From assembly GCF_000321045.1 (NCBI RefSeq), contig NZ_HE578945.1, forward strand, positions 1,449,460-1,491,535: a DNA stretch of 42,076 nucleotides, written 5' to 3'. Of this stretch, positions 22,566 through 32,960 are shown piece after piece; positions within the stretch are counted from its first letter, which is position 1; the number at the start of each line of letters is the position of its first letter. A model generated the notes under the pieces. It had not been told where the DNA came from. It was given only the letters and a program-made list of their open reading frames with translations, and ran no database searches. Position numbers and translations under genes: made by a program. This DNA is from Phytobacter massiliensis JC163. GTDB taxonomy: Bacteria > Pseudomonadota > Gammaproteobacteria > Enterobacterales > Enterobacteriaceae.

Positions 22566-23609
22566 TTAACGGATCTCGATCATCGGGCGACCTGCGCGGG
22601 CCGGCACCAGTTCGCCTATTGCCGAAAGGGTTACGCCGCACTCTGCGGCGGCGGCGTAGACATCGCCCTCGGCCTCTGGCGCGACCGCCAGCAGCAGGCC
22701 GCCGGAGGTTTGCGGATCGCAAAGCAGATCGCGCACGGTGTCAGGCATATCGCCCATCAAGTGACCGTAGCTGGCGAAATTACGCTGGGTTCCGCCCGGC
22801 ACTGCGCCCTGGACGATATACTCCTCTACACCCGGCAGTTTTGGCACATCTTCGTAGCAGATCTGCGCCTGTACACCTGCGCCCTGGCACATTTCGCTTA
22901 AATGCCCCAGCAGGCCGAAACCGGTGACATCGGTCATCGCCTGCACGCCGTCAATACGGGAAAACGCAGCCCCGGCAAGGTTCATCTGGCACATGACTTC
23001 GGTGGCCAGCCCCTGATGCTCCGGTTTAAGCAGCGATTTTTTCAGCGCGGTCGTCAGTACGCCAATGCCAAGCGGTTTGGTCAGAAAGAGCCTGCTGCCC
23101 GCGCGGGCGGTGCTGTTTTTCTTAATACGCTCGGTAGGAACGACGCCGGTCACCGCAAGGCCAAAAATAGGCTCCGGGGAGTCAATTGAGTGCCCGCCCG
23201 CCAGCGCGATCCCGGCGATTTTACAGGCATGTCGCCCCCCCTCCACCACCTCGCGGGCGATCTCCGGCGCCAGGGTGTTTACCGGCCAGCCGAGGATAGC
23301 GATGGCCATAATCGGTTTGCCGCCCATGGCGAAAATATCGCTGATGGCGTTGGTCGCGGCAATACGGCCAAAATCGTAAGGGTTATCGACAATCGGCATA
23401 AAAAAGTCGGTGGTGCTGATTACCGAGGTGCCGTCGCCAAGATCGTACACCGCTGCATCGTCGCGGGTTTCGTTACCCACCAGCAGGTTCGGATCGAAAA
23501 ACTTTGCCTGCTCGCTGTGCAGAATGGTATCGAGCACTTTAGGGGAAATTTTACAACCGCAACCGGCTCCATGGCTGTATTGCGTGAGACGAATACCTTG
23601 TTCGTTCAT
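22566..23609 (-). CDS. selD: Selenide, water dikinase SelD
   Basis: A 347-residue selenophosphate synthetase that makes selenophosphate from selenide and ATP for selenocysteine tRNA and selenouridine. The catalytic Cys17 and Lys20 lie in HGAGCGCK. Cys rather than selenocysteine occupies the active site, and no in-frame UGA is present. The start (MNEQGIRL) has AGGAG six bases upstream and gives the same length as E. coli. It is probably in an operon ydjA-selD-topB, with a 116-base gap to ydjA and four bases to topB. Confidence 0.96.
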   Translation of the reverse strand: MNEQGIRLTQYSHGAGCGCKISPKVLDTILHSEQAKFFDPNLLVGNETRDDAAVYDLGDGTSVISTTDFFMPIVDNPYDFGRIAATNAISDIFAMGGKPIMAIAILGWPVNTLAPEIAREVVEGGRHACKIAGIALAGGHSIDSPEPIFGLAVTGVVPTERIKKNSTARAGSRLFLTKPLGIGVLTTALKKSLLKPEHQGLATEVMCQMNLAGAAFSRIDGVQAMTDVTGFGLLGHLSEMCQGAGVQAQICYEDVPKLPGVEEYIVQGAVPGGTQRNFASYGHLMGDMPDTVRDLLCDPQTSGGLLLAVAPEAEGDVYAAAAECGVTLSAIGELVPARAGRPMIEIR

Positions 23610-23725
23610 GAACATCTCCTGTCTGGTCATTGCGGCTATGGTAACGCTCAACGCGTTATCTGATAAGCGAGAGTGTCTGAATTGCGGCGATTCGCTCACA
23701 ATCCAGACAAATTGCTCATCTTGTG

Positions 23726-24277
23726 TCAGAAGTAACGGACAAAGGGGGCGGTATCGGGGGTGCTAATGGTGGTAGACGTCTTCAGCTGTGGGGTGCCGAG
23801 ATATAAAAAGCCGACGATTTTATCCAGCTCGCCGCAGCCGAGCGCCTGGCGAACCACGTCGCTGTCGGTCAGCGGGCCGCTGCGCCAGATACCGTTAAAA
23901 CCCTGCGCCAGCGCCGCCATCTGCATCGCCATCACCGCGCAGCCGGCAGAGAGCAGCTGCTCCCACTGCGGCACTTTATGGTGCTGCTGGCATTTCGCCA
24001 CCACGGCAATGATCATCGGCGCGCGAAACGGCGAGGTGCGGGCCTTTTCAATGGCTTTTTCATCGAAGCCTGCCTGAACCGCGCCTTCGGTCAGGGTCTG
24101 GCTGAAACGTTCGCGCCCTTCGCCTTCAATAATAAAAAACTGCCAGGGCTGCAGCGTACCGTGATCCGGCGCGCGCATTCCCGCACGGATAATGTTTTCC
24201 AGTTGTTCGCCTGTCGGTGCCGGTTCTGCCAAACGGGACGCGCTGCGGCGGTTGACGAGCAGTTCAAGTGCATCCAT
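23726..24277 (-). CDS. ydjA: FMN-dependent nitroreductase family protein YdjA
   Basis: A 183-residue minimal nitroreductase-fold flavoprotein, the same length as E. coli YdjA. The FMN phosphate-binding segment near the N-terminus ([13 protein letters not shown]) and the [15 protein letters not shown] region near the C-terminus are conserved. The enzyme is small, with poor activity on nitro compounds in E. coli; its physiological substrate is unsettled. AGGAG lies eight bases before the ATG. It is the first gene of the group leading to selD and topB and diverges from sppA. Confidence 0.92.
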   Translation of the reverse strand: MDALELLVNRRSASRLAEPAPTGEQLENIIRAGMRAPDHGTLQPWQFFIIEGEGRERFSQTLTEGAVQAGFDEKAIEKARTSPFRAPMIIAVVAKCQQHHKVPQWEQLLSAGCAVMAMQMAALAQGFNGIWRSGPLTDSDVVRQALGCGELDKIVGFLYLGTPQLKTSTTISTPDTAPFVRYF

Positions 24278-24439
24278 TAGTTAAACTCCTGTTGTGAAAT
24301 TTGTTCCTAAAATTAACACGTGCGTAGAATTTGTTACAGCGCCGCCAGCGATTCCTGCTGACAACGGGAACGCGGGTAATTAGGATAACCACACTTGCCG
24401 CTCGGGTCAGCGGTAAACGTTACTAATCAGGGAGAATAC

Positions 24440-26293
24440 ATGCGAACCCTTTGGCGTATTATTGCCGGTTTTTTTAAGTGGACATGGCGATTGCTGAATT
24501 TTATCCGCAATCTGGTGCTCAACATTTTCTTTATCTTTCTGCTGCTGGTGGTGGTTGGCATCTGGATGCAGCTTGATGACAGTAAAGCGGAACAGGCCGG
24601 TCGCGGCGCGCTGCTGATGGATATTACCGGCGTGGTGGTGGATAAACCTTCCGCCAGCAACCGGCTTGGCACGCTGGGGCGGCAACTCTTTGGCGCCAGT
24701 TCTGACAGGCTACAGGAGAATTCGCTGTTCGATATCGTTGATACGATTCGTCAGGCGAAGGACGATCGTAATATCACCGGCATCGTGCTGGATCTGAAAA
24801 ACTTCGCCGGGGCCGATCAGCCCTCCATGCAATATATCGGCAAGGCGCTGCGCGAGTTCCGCGACAGCGGCAAACCGGTTTATGCGGTGGGCGATAACTA
24901 CAGCCAGGGCCAGTATTATCTGGCGAGCTTCGCCAACAAAATCTGGCTGTCGCCGCAGGGCGTGGTGGATTTGCACGGTTTCGCCACCAACGGGCTGTAC
25001 TACAAATCCCTGCTGGATAAGCTGAAAGTCAGCACCCACGTGTTCCGCGTCGGCACCTATAAATCCGCCGTCGAGCCGTTTATCCGCGATGATATGTCTC
25101 CTGCCGCGCGTGAGGCGGACAGCCGCTGGGTAGGCGAACTGTGGCAGAACTATCTCAACACCGTAGCGGCTAACCGCCAGCTTACCGCCCAGCAAATCTT
25201 CCCGGGCGCGCAGGGGGTACTGGACGGGCTGCGTAAAACCGGCGGCGACACGGCGAAATACGCGCTGGATAACAAGCTGGTGGATGAGCTGGGCACCAGC
25301 GCAGACGCTGAAAAAGCGCTGACCAAACAGTTTGGCTGGAGCGATAAAGACAAAAACTTCCGCGCCATCAGCTACTACGACTATCAGCTCAAAAAGCCGG
25401 TGGATCAGGGTGACGCGGTTGCGGCGGTGGTTGCTAATGGCGCGATTATGGATGGTGAAGAGACGCCGGGGAACGTGGGCGGCGATACCACCGCGTCGCA
25501 AATTCGTGATGCGCGCCTGGACCCGAAAGTCAAAGCCATTGTCCTGCGGGTAAACAGCCCTGGGGGTAGCGTCAGCGCCTCCGAGGTGATCCGCGCCGAG
25601 CTTGCCGCTGCGAAAGCCGCGGGTAAACCGGTAGTGGTTTCCATGGGCGGGATGGCGGCCTCCGGCGGCTACTGGATCTCCACACCGGCGAACTATATCG
25701 TCGCCAACCCCAGCACCCTCACCGGCTCAATTGGCATCTTCGGCGTTATCAATACCGTTGAAAACAGCCTCGACAGCATCGGCGTGCATACCGACGGCGT
25801 TGCAACCTCGCCGCTGGCGGATGTTTCCGTGACGAAGGCGCTGCCGCCTGAGGTGCAGCAAATGATGCAGCTCAGCATTGAAAACGGCTATAAGCGCTTT
25901 ATCACCCTGGTCGCCGACGCGCGCAAGAGCACGCCGGAGCAGGTGGATAAAATTGCCCAGGGTCACGTCTGGACGGGGCAGGACGCAAAAGCGAACGGGC
26001 TGGTTGACGGACTCGGTGATTTCGACGACGCGGTGAAAAAGGCGGCGGAGCTGGCAAAACTGAAACAGTGGCACGTAGACTGGTATCAGAGTGAGCCTTC
26101 TTTCTTTGACCGTGTGGTAGACAGTATGTCGGGCTCGGTGCGCGCCATGCTGCCGCAGGCGCTGCAGGCTATGCTGCCCGCGCCGCTGGCCAGCGCTGCC
26201 CAGCAGGTCAAAACAGAAACGGACAAGCTGGCGGCGTTTAACGACCCGCAGAACCGTTATGCGTTTTGCCTGACCTGCGCCAATATCCGTTAA
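24440..26293 (+). CDS. sppA: Protease IV, signal peptide peptidase SppA
   Basis: A 617-residue inner-membrane serine protease (67K type, with two tandem ClpP-like halves) that degrades cleaved signal peptides. One membrane anchor lies at about 25-45. The catalytic Lys208 sits in [12 protein letters not shown] of the N-terminal half and the nucleophilic Ser (about 408) in [10 protein letters not shown] of the C-terminal half, so the composite dyad is intact. The start ([10 protein letters not shown]) has GGGAG upstream and matches E. coli; an in-frame start at 24395 is not supported. It is divergent from ydjA. Confidence 0.96.
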   Translation: MRTLWRIIAGFFKWTWRLLNFIRNLVLNIFFIFLLLVVVGIWMQLDDSKAEQAGRGALLMDITGVVVDKPSASNRLGTLGRQLFGASSDRLQENSLFDIVDTIRQAKDDRNITGIVLDLKNFAGADQPSMQYIGKALREFRDSGKPVYAVGDNYSQGQYYLASFANKIWLSPQGVVDLHGFATNGLYYKSLLDKLKVSTHVFRVGTYKSAVEPFIRDDMSPAAREADSRWVGELWQNYLNTVAANRQLTAQQIFPGAQGVLDGLRKTGGDTAKYALDNKLVDELGTSADAEKALTKQFGWSDKDKNFRAISYYDYQLKKPVDQGDAVAAVVANGAIMDGEETPGNVGGDTTASQIRDARLDPKVKAIVLRVNSPGGSVSASEVIRAELAAAKAAGKPVVVSMGGMAASGGYWISTPANYIVANPSTLTGSIGIFGVINTVENSLDSIGVHTDGVATSPLADVSVTKALPPEVQQMMQLSIENGYKRFITLVADARKSTPEQVDKIAQGHVWTGQDAKANGLVDGLGDFDDAVKKAAELAKLKQWHVDWYQSEPSFFDRVVDSMSGSVRAMLPQALQAMLPAPLASAAQQVKTETDKLAAFNDPQNRYAFCLTCANIR

Positions 26294-26304
26294 ACATGCT
26301 TATC

Positions 26305-26334
26305 GCGGGGGCCGCTGTGCGGCCTCCGCCTTTT
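26305..26334 (+). terminator. Terminator after sppA
   Basis: An 11-bp hairpin with one G-T pair (arms 26305-26315 and 26319-26329, TGT loop) ends in CTTTT, 12 bases after the sppA stop. Confidence 0.8.
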
Positions 26335-26401
26335 ACTTTCGCTGCATCATTCATTCACTGCGTATATACTCCCCCCACTCAGTTTTCATACCTGTTATCT
26401 C

Positions 26402-27418
26402 ATGCAAAAGAAATCGATCTACGTTGCCTATACGGGCGGCACCATTGGCATGCAGCGCTCCGAACATGGCTACATCCCCGTATCCGGTCATCTGCAGCGC
26501 CAGCTGGCGCTGATGCCGGAGTTCCATCGCCCCGAAATGCCCGCCTTCACGATTCACGAATACGCGCCGCTGATGGACTCCTCGGATATGACGCCGCAGG
26601 ACTGGCAGCATATCGCCGACGATATCAAAGCCCACTATGACGATTACGACGGCTTCGTCATTCTGCACGGCACCGACACCATGGCGTACACCGCTTCTGC
26701 CCTGTCGTTTATGCTTGAGCATCTCGGCAAACCGGTCATTGTGACAGGGTCACAAATTCCGCTGGCGGAGCTGCGCTCTGACGGGCAAATCAACCTGCTG
26801 AATGCGTTATACGTGGCGGCGAATTTCCCCATTAACGAAGTGACGCTGTTCTTTAATAACCGCCTCTATCGGGGTAACCGCACCACGAAAGCCCACGCCG
26901 ACGGTTTCAATGCGTTTGCTTCCCCTAACCTTCCGCCGCTGCTGGAAGCGGGCATCCACATCCGCCGGCTGGCGACGCCGCCTGCGCCACTGAGCGTGGG
27001 TGAGCTTATCGTTCACCCCATTACTCCGCAGCCCATTGGCGTGGTGACGATTTATCCGGGTATTTCAGCAGATGTAGTCAGAAACTTTCTACGCCAGCCG
27101 GTGAAGGCGCTGATTTTGCGCTCTTATGGTGTGGGTAACGCGCCGCAGAACGGCGAGTTTCTCAAAGAACTTCAGCAGGCCAGCGAGCGCGGCATCGTGG
27201 TGGTTAACCTGACGCAGTGTATGTCCGGTAAGGTAAACATGGGCGGTTACGCCACGGGTAACGCGCTGGCGCACGCTGGCGTGATTGGCGGCGCGGATAT
27301 GACGGTCGAGGCCACCCTGACTAAACTTCACTATTTGCTGAGCCAGGATCTGGATGCCGACGCCATACGTCAGGCCATGATGCAGAATCTGCGCGGCGAA
27401 CTGACGCCGGATGACTAA
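26402..27418 (+). CDS. ansA: Cytoplasmic L-asparaginase I AnsA
   Basis: A 338-residue type I asparaginase, the same length as E. coli AnsA, that hydrolyses asparagine to aspartate and ammonia. The two active-site threonines are Thr14 in AYTGGTIG and Thr91 in HGTDTMAYT, with Asp92 next to the second. No signal peptide is present, so this is the low-affinity cytosolic enzyme. No Shine-Dalgarno is visible before the ATG, and TATACT at 26365-26370 could be a -10, implying a short leader. pncA starts ten bases after the stop, forming an amidase pair. Confidence 0.96.
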   Translation: MQKKSIYVAYTGGTIGMQRSEHGYIPVSGHLQRQLALMPEFHRPEMPAFTIHEYAPLMDSSDMTPQDWQHIADDIKAHYDDYDGFVILHGTDTMAYTASALSFMLEHLGKPVIVTGSQIPLAELRSDGQINLLNALYVAANFPINEVTLFFNNRLYRGNRTTKAHADGFNAFASPNLPPLLEAGIHIRRLATPPAPLSVGELIVHPITPQPIGVVTIYPGISADVVRNFLRQPVKALILRSYGVGNAPQNGEFLKELQQASERGIVVVNLTQCMSGKVNMGGYATGNALAHAGVIGGADMTVEATLTKLHYLLSQDLDADAIRQAMMQNLRGELTPDD

Positions 27419-27428
27419 GGAGAACACC

Positions 27429-28070
27429 ATGAAACAACGCGCTCTACTGTTGGTCGATCTACAAAATGATTTCTGCGCGGGCGGCGCGCTGGCCGTTTAC
27501 GAAGGCGACAGCACGGTTGATGTGGCAAATACTCTGATCGACTGGTGCGAGGCCCGCGGCGAAGCGGTGCTGGCGACCCAGGACTGGCACCCGGCTCATC
27601 ACGGCAGTTTCGCCAGTCAGCACAACGTTGAACCCTTTACCCAGGGTGAGCTGGACGGTCTGCCGCAAACCTTCTGGCCGGACCATTGCGTACAGGAGAG
27701 CGAGGGCGCGCAGCTCCATCCTCTGCTTAACCGCGCAGCCGTACAGGCGACGATCCGCAAAGGGGAAAACCCGGCGATTGACAGCTACAGCGCCTTTTTC
27801 GACAACGGCCACCGGCAGAAAACCGGGTTGGAAGCCTGGCTACGCCAGCGGGATATTGTTGAGCTGATCGTGATGGGCCTGGCCACCGACTATTGCGTGA
27901 AGTTCACCGTGCTGGACGCGCTACAGTTGGGGTATACCGTCAATGTCATTACCGACGGCTGCCGCGGCGTTAACGTCCAGCCTCAGGACAGCGCTCAGGC
28001 CTTTATGGAGATGGCGGCAGCGGGCGCCACGCTCTATACGCTGGCCGACTGGCAGGAAACGCAGGGGTAA
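27429..28070 (+). CDS. pncA: Nicotinamidase PncA
   Basis: A 213-residue isochorismatase-fold amidase that deamidates nicotinamide to nicotinate for NAD salvage. The catalytic triad Asp10, Lys111 and Cys156 is intact, and the metal-site residues Asp52, His54 and His86 are present. The start (MKQRALLLVD) has AAGGAG and follows ansA by ten bases, so the two are co-transcribed. It is the same length as E. coli PncA. Its product feeds the pathway finished by NadE, encoded at 7102. Confidence 0.97.
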   Translation: MKQRALLLVDLQNDFCAGGALAVYEGDSTVDVANTLIDWCEARGEAVLATQDWHPAHHGSFASQHNVEPFTQGELDGLPQTFWPDHCVQESEGAQLHPLLNRAAVQATIRKGENPAIDSYSAFFDNGHRQKTGLEAWLRQRDIVELIVMGLATDYCVKFTVLDALQLGYTVNVITDGCRGVNVQPQDSAQAFMEMAAAGATLYTLADWQETQG

Positions 28071-28078
28071 TATCTGTA

Positions 28079-28103
28079 CCGGGAAGGCTTTCGCCCTTCC
28101 CGG
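28079..28103. terminator. Hairpin between pncA and yeaC
   Basis: CCGGGAAGG and CCTTCCCGG form a perfect 9-bp stem with a 7-base loop, nine bases after the pncA stop. There is no long T run; it may act as a weak or Rho-assisted terminator between convergent genes. Confidence 0.55.
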
Positions 28104-28127
28104 CTTATCCTGCGCGGCATGTGCGAA

Positions 28128-28406
28128 TTAATGCATTTTCAGCGTCGCGATCGGTTTTGGCGCAATGCCAAAATCCTCTTTCAGCTGCTGCTTACTCTTC
28201 ATCACCATCTGCCCCTGGGTATCGATGGTCATATGCTGGGCGTCAGTGTTATGGCGCGCCTGCCACAGCATCACCAGCTGCAGGCTGTTCTCTTTTTGCT
28301 CCGGGGTCAGCGCCACGCCATCCGGCCATTTTCCCGTCTCAACCGCTGTGAGCAGCCGCTGGTAGATCTCCGGCGTCATGCTGTTAAGAACCTGTTCAAT
28401 ATTCAT
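28128..28406 (-). CDS. yeaC: DUF1315 family protein YeaC
   Basis: A 92-residue cytoplasmic protein homologous to E. coli YeaC (DUF1315), function unknown. It begins MNIEQVLNSMTPEIYQRL and contains the conserved GKWPDGVALTPEQKE segment. AGGAG lies ten bases before the ATG; an upstream in-frame start at 28451 would overlap msrB and lacks homology. It lies 41 bases downstream of msrB on the same strand and is probably co-transcribed. Confidence 0.9.
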   Translation of the reverse strand: MNIEQVLNSMTPEIYQRLLTAVETGKWPDGVALTPEQKENSLQLVMLWQARHNTDAQHMTIDTQGQMVMKSKQQLKEDFGIAPKPIATLKMH

Positions 28407-28447
28407 CGTTACCCGGCTCCTGTGGAATAAAAAGCTGAATCGATTTT

Positions 28448-28861
28448 TCAACCCTGAGTTGTGTCGCCGTTTTCCTCATCGGTAAAGCTTAGCGAGGCGG
28501 AATTGACGCAGTAGCGCTCACCGGTAGGCTGTGGTCCATCCGGAAAAACATGCCCCAGGTGAGCATCGCAGTTGCCGCAGCGAATTTCAACGCGCTGCAT
28601 GCCGTGCGAGTAGTCATTCAGATAGCGGATAGACTCTTCGCTTACCGGCTCAAAAAAGCTCGGCCAGCCGCAGCCGGAATCATACTTGGTTTGCGAATGG
28701 AACAGCGCCGCATCGCAGACCAGGCAGTGGTAGACCCCTTCGCGTTTGTTATGCAAAAGTTTGCCAGTGAAAGGCGGCTCCGTGCCGTGATTTTGCGTCA
28801 CGTAGAACTGCATTTCTGTCAGATTTTGTTTCAGATCGTCCTGGGAAGGTTTCATCGTCAT
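28448..28861 (-). CDS. msrB: Peptide methionine (R)-S-oxide reductase MsrB
   Basis: A 137-residue zinc-containing reductase that repairs the R epimer of methionine sulfoxide in proteins. Two CxxC zinc pairs are visible (CLVCDA and [10 protein letters not shown]), and the catalytic Cys sits in RYCVNSASL near the C-terminus. The start ([10 protein letters not shown]) aligns with E. coli MANKPSAEEL and gives the same length; in-frame starts at 28912 and 28855 are alternatives. It is divergent from gapA and followed by yeaC. Confidence 0.94.
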   Translation of the reverse strand: MTMKPSQDDLKQNLTEMQFYVTQNHGTEPPFTGKLLHNKREGVYHCLVCDAALFHSQTKYDSGCGWPSFFEPVSEESIRYLNDYSHGMQRVEIRCGNCDAHLGHVFPDGPQPTGERYCVNSASLSFTDEENGDTTQG

Positions 28862-28978
28862 ATGCTCACATCTCGCAATAAAAACCCGTACATTTTCATT
28901 CGATTCTAACAAAACATTAACAATGAAGTGATAACTTTTGATCTAAACTTACTAGCTGCGAAAACAGCGGCAGGTAAT

Positions 28979-28994
28979 TGTGACATCAATCACA
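28979..28994. promoter_or_regulatory. CRP-cAMP binding site of gapA
   Basis: TGTGA-N6-TCACA is a perfect match to the CRP core consensus, with A/T-rich flanks. It lies about 150 bases before the gapA P1 -35, and CRP control of gapA is known in E. coli. It could equally act on divergent msrB. Confidence 0.8.
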
Positions 28995-29032
28995 TTTTTA
29001 TCCTACGCGACCTTTAGAATTTTGGGCGGCGT

Positions 29033-29053
29033 CCCCATATGGGGAGCATGCTC
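29033..29053. repeat. Two adjacent perfect palindromes upstream of gapA
   Basis: CCCCATATGGGG (29033-29044) and GAGCATGCTC (29044-29053) are each perfectly self-complementary and share one base. They lie between the CRP site and the P1 promoter. The function is unknown; either a regulator site or a leader RNA structure for upstream promoters. Confidence 0.55.
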
Positions 29054-29131
29054 ATAGGAAGAGTGAGGCGAGTCAGTCGAACAAAGGTTATGCGGAGAAT
29101 TGATTTGTCGCAATGATTGACACGATTCCGC

Positions 29132-29159
29132 TTGACGCTGCGTAAGGTTTTTGTAATTT
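29132..29159 (+). promoter_or_regulatory. gapA P1 promoter
   Basis: TTGACG (29132-29137) and TAATTT (29154-29159) are separated by 16 bases and lie 44 bases before the gapA start. This corresponds in position and sequence to the main sigma-70 promoter of E. coli gapA. Confidence 0.65.
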
Positions 29160-29190
29160 TACAGCCAACCTTTTATTCACTAACAAATAG

Positions 29191-30198
<1,008 letters not shown>

Positions 30199-30221
30199 GT
30201 TGAGATGAGACAGTAATCTGT

Positions 30222-30249
30222 AAGAGCGACTTCGGTCGCTCTTTTTTTT
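30222..30249 (+). terminator. Terminator after gapA
   Basis: AGAGCGAC, a TTCG tetraloop and GTCGCTCT (30223-30242) precede a run of T residues to 30249. It is a classic strong terminator; some read-through may serve yeaD, 24 bases further on. Confidence 0.92.
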
Positions 30250-30272
30250 GCCTGATTAACAAGGATTGCGTA

Positions 30273-31157
30273 ATGATTAATAAAATTTTTGCACTTCCCG
30301 TAATCGAAAACATCACCCCTGCTATCTCCCGCCGCCAGCTCGATGAACTGGACGTGATTGTCATTGACCATCCGCAGGTGAAGGCCTCCTTTGCCCTGCA
30401 GGGCGCTCACCTGCTCTCCTGGAAACCGCAGGGTGAAGAAGAAGTTCTGTGGCTGAGCGACACCACGCCGTTCAAAAATGGCGTAGCGCTGCGTGGCGGC
30501 GTACCGATTTGCTGGCCGTGGTTTGGCCCGGCGCAGCAGCAGGGCCTGCCTGCTCACGGTTTCGCGCGTAATCTGCCGTGGACGCTGCAGGGGCACAACG
30601 AAGACGAAAGCGGCGTAGTGCTGACCTTCGAACTGCAGAGCAGCGACGCGTCGCGCCAGTACTGGCCGCATGACTTCACGCTCTATGCCCGTTATAAGCT
30701 GGGTAAAACCTGTGAGATCGAGCTGGAAGCGCACGGCGACTTTGAAACCACCTCTGCCCTGCACACCTATTTCAACGTTGGCGATATCAGCGCGGTGAAA
30801 GTGAGCGGCCTCGGCGACCGTTTCATTGATAAAGTGAACAATGCGCAGGAAGATGCGCTGAAGGACGGCGTCCAGACCTTCCCGGACCGTACCGACCGCG
30901 TCTATCTGAATCCGGAAGCCTGTAGCGTTATCCATGATGCCGCGCTGAACCGCGCTATTGAGGTTATCCATCACCATCATAGCAACGTCGTGGCGTGGAA
31001 CCCGGGTCCGGCGCTCTCCGCCAGCATGACGGATATGCCGGACGATGGCTATAAGACCTTTGTTTGCGTGGAGTCCGCCTGTGCGACCGCTCCGCAGAAA
31101 GCCAGTGACGACAAGCCGTCCCGCCTGGCGCAGACCATTCGCGTGGCTAAACGCTGA
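30273..31157 (+). CDS. yeaD: D-hexose-6-phosphate mutarotase / glucose-6-phosphate 1-epimerase YeaD
   Basis: A 294-residue aldose-epimerase-like beta-sandwich protein, the same length as E. coli YeaD, that interconverts alpha and beta anomers of glucose-6-phosphate and related hexose phosphates. Conserved substrate motifs are RGGVPICWPWFG (about 74-85), the HGFARNLPW histidine (about 97) and the C-terminal Glu in FVCVES. AAGGA precedes the ATG. It sits directly after the gapA terminator as in E. coli, suggesting a glycolytic link, and is followed by a REP pair. Confidence 0.94.
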   Translation: MINKIFALPVIENITPAISRRQLDELDVIVIDHPQVKASFALQGAHLLSWKPQGEEEVLWLSDTTPFKNGVALRGGVPICWPWFGPAQQQGLPAHGFARNLPWTLQGHNEDESGVVLTFELQSSDASRQYWPHDFTLYARYKLGKTCEIELEAHGDFETTSALHTYFNVGDISAVKVSGLGDRFIDKVNNAQEDALKDGVQTFPDRTDRVYLNPEACSVIHDAALNRAIEVIHHHHSNVVAWNPGPALSASMTDMPDDGYKTFVCVESACATAPQKASDDKPSRLAQTIRVAKR

Positions 31158-31165
31158 TTGGGTTT

Positions 31166-31244
31166 GCCCGGATGCGGCGCTGCCATATCCCCGCAGCGCT
31201 TCACGTGTAGCCTGGATAAGGCGCAGACGCGCCGCATCCGGGTA
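31166..31244. repeat. REP pair (BIME) between yeaD and yeaE
   Basis: GCCCGGATGCGGCGC (31166-31180) is an inverted copy, 14 of 15 bases, of GCGCCGCATCCGGGT (31229-31243). The right unit itself folds as GGATAAGGCGC / GCGCCGCATCC. GCCGGATGCGGCG and GGATAAGGCG are typical enterobacterial REP sequences. It lies between convergent genes and probably stabilises both 3' ends. Confidence 0.85.
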
Positions 31245-31264
31245 TCCCCACGCCAGACGGTGTG

Positions 31265-32122
31265 TTACACCATATCCAGTGGCGTCTTGCGCCCCGGTGC
31301 AGGAAAGGCATCGTCCAGCCGCGCCAGATCTGCCGCGCTGAGCACAATCTTCAACGCCGCCGCATTTTCCTCAACATGAGCCACGCTCGCCGCCTTCGGA
31401 ATGGCCATAACGCCCTGATGGCTGATAACCCAGGCCAGCAGGATTTGTGCGGCGGTGGCATTGTGCGCCCGGGCGATATGCGCCACCGCGCTGTGATTGA
31501 GCAGGCCATCGCGTAGCCGCCCGGCCTGCGCCAGCGGGCAGTAGGCCATCACCGGCATTCCCTGCTGCTGACACCAGGGCAGTAAGTCATATTCGATGCC
31601 GCGCGAGCCGAGATGGTAAAGCACCTGATCGGTGACGCAGGCCTGGCCGCCCTGCACCCGCCACAGCTCCTGCATATCGCCGTAATCAAGGTTAGAGACG
31701 CCCCAGCGGCGGATTTTACCCTGCTGCACTAAGGTCTCCATCACCTCAACGGTTTCGGCCAGAGAGTAATTACCGCGCCAGTGCAGCAGGTAAAGATCCA
31801 GATAATCGGTATTCAGCCGGCGCAGGCTCGCTTCACAGGCGGCAATGGCCTTTTTCCCCCCCGCGTTCCAGGGGTAAACTTTAGAGACCAGATAGACTTT
31901 GTCCCGCAGGCCGCCGCGCAGCGCCTCGCCGACGACCTCTTCCGCGCCGCCATCGGCATACATTTCTGCGGTATCAATAAGCGTAAGTCCGGCTTCGATG
32001 CCCGCCCGCAGCGCATCCACTTCTTTCTGCCGCTGCCTGTCGTTTTCCCCCATATACCAGGTTCCCTGACCAATTGCAGGCAGCGCTATCTCACCTGCAA
32101 AACAAACATTTTTATCAGTCAT
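31265..32122 (-). CDS. yeaE: Aldo/keto reductase YeaE
   Basis: A 285-residue (alpha/beta)8 NADPH-dependent aldo-keto reductase matching E. coli YeaE (284 aa), which reduces methylglyoxal. The catalytic tetrad is visible: Asp and Tyr in DTAEMYADGG (about 51-56), Lys in VSKVYPWN and His in LLHWRG. NADPH-binding IPKAASVAHVEEN lies near the C-terminus. The start at 32122 has AAGGAGG five bases upstream; the longer frame to 32170 lacks homology. The mipA terminator lies just upstream, so yeaE is probably transcribed from its own promoter. Confidence 0.93.
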   Translation of the reverse strand: MTDKNVCFAGEIALPAIGQGTWYMGENDRQRQKEVDALRAGIEAGLTLIDTAEMYADGGAEEVVGEALRGGLRDKVYLVSKVYPWNAGGKKAIAACEASLRRLNTDYLDLYLLHWRGNYSLAETVEVMETLVQQGKIRRWGVSNLDYGDMQELWRVQGGQACVTDQVLYHLGSRGIEYDLLPWCQQQGMPVMAYCPLAQAGRLRDGLLNHSAVAHIARAHNATAAQILLAWVISHQGVMAIPKAASVAHVEENAAALKIVLSAADLARLDDAFPAPGRKTPLDMV

Positions 32123-32157
32123 TGATTCCTCCTTGGTTAAACGCACCACCGTAAAGC

Positions 32158-32182
32158 AAAACAGGGCCAAAGGCCCTGTTTT
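32158..32182 (-). terminator. Terminator of mipA
   Basis: An 11-bp perfect stem (32158-32168 and 32172-32182) with an AAA loop lies between the mipA stop and the yeaE start. A/T ends on both arms give a T run on the minus strand within the stem. Confidence 0.8.
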
Positions 32183-32213
32183 AATGCACAGATTGCACTA
32201 GTGATTAGCACAA

Positions 32214-32960
32214 TCAGAAACGCCAGGTTACCCCGGTAGAGAAGATGCCCGCCCAGGACTTATCCACCATCGGGCTGTCTTTAATTTCATCGGAGAGATG
32301 GGTGTAGCGACCGGTACCGTAAACGCTAAGGTTGTCGGTAAGGCTGTAGCTTGCGGTCAGCTCCAGGTACGGGTTCCAGCTGTCTTCCGGATCGTAGCTG
32401 TCAAGACCGCTGCGACGGGCTTCTGAGCGGGAAACACCGTAGTAGTATTCGTTCTGGTTATCGCTGTTCCATTCAACGCCAATACCAGGCGTCACGGTCA
32501 GCGCTCCGGCGTTGTAGCGGTAGAGCCAGCCCAGATCCCAGATAACCCCGTTGCTGTTATCCAGCGTATCGCCCGCAAGCGTAGTCCGCAGGAAACCATA
32601 AGGGGTGTTATGCACGTAGCTCAGCCCCGCCATCATCGTGGACTTACGTTTGTCCAGCTCGCGCAGTTGGCGATCGTCGCTGTCGCCCGGTTTGAACTGC
32701 ATCGGGTTATAGAACGCGGCGATAGAGAGCTTATCGGTATCATCATTCCACAGATAATAACCACCCCCCAGTCCGTGGAACCAGAAGTTGTCGCTCTCCC
32801 AGGAGATAACCGGAATGGGAACAACGTCACGATCGTAATCTTTATAAGGCGATTCGGCAACGCCCACGCCCGCACCCAGGGAGAAGTTGCTTTCCGCATT
32901 TACCGCAAAAGAAGAAGCGGCAACAAGTGCGCCCAGTGTCAGGATTTTGAATTTGGTCAC
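32214..32960 (-). CDS. mipA: MltA-interacting outer membrane protein MipA (OmpV family)
   Basis: A 248-residue OmpV/MipA-family outer-membrane beta-barrel protein, the same length as E. coli MipA, which scaffolds the lytic transglycosylase MltA and PBP1B. A signal peptide (about 1-22, ending AVNA) is followed by alternating aromatic strands, and the protein ends in a C-terminal Phe (VTWRF), typical of barrels. The start is a GTG (VTKFKILTL), chosen from the signal peptide and homology; AAGGA lies only two bases before it, with a second AGGA 11 bases away. The frame upstream to 33017 has no homology. Confidence 0.92.
   Translation of the reverse strand: MTKFKILTLGALVAASSFAVNAESNFSLGAGVGVAESPYKDYDRDVVPIPVISWESDNFWFHGLGGGYYLWNDDTDKLSIAAFYNPMQFKPGDSDDRQLRELDKRKSTMMAGLSYVHNTPYGFLRTTLAGDTLDNSNGVIWDLGWLYRYNAGALTVTPGIGVEWNSDNQNEYYYGVSRSEARRSGLDSYDPEDSWNPYLELTASYSLTDNLSVYGTGRYTHLSDEIKDSPMVDKSWAGIFSTGVTWRF

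Noticed and set aside
29118-29130. Cra (FruR) operator at gapA P1
   Set aside because: TGACACGATTCC matches TGAAACGTTTCA only partly, so I do not list it as a site.
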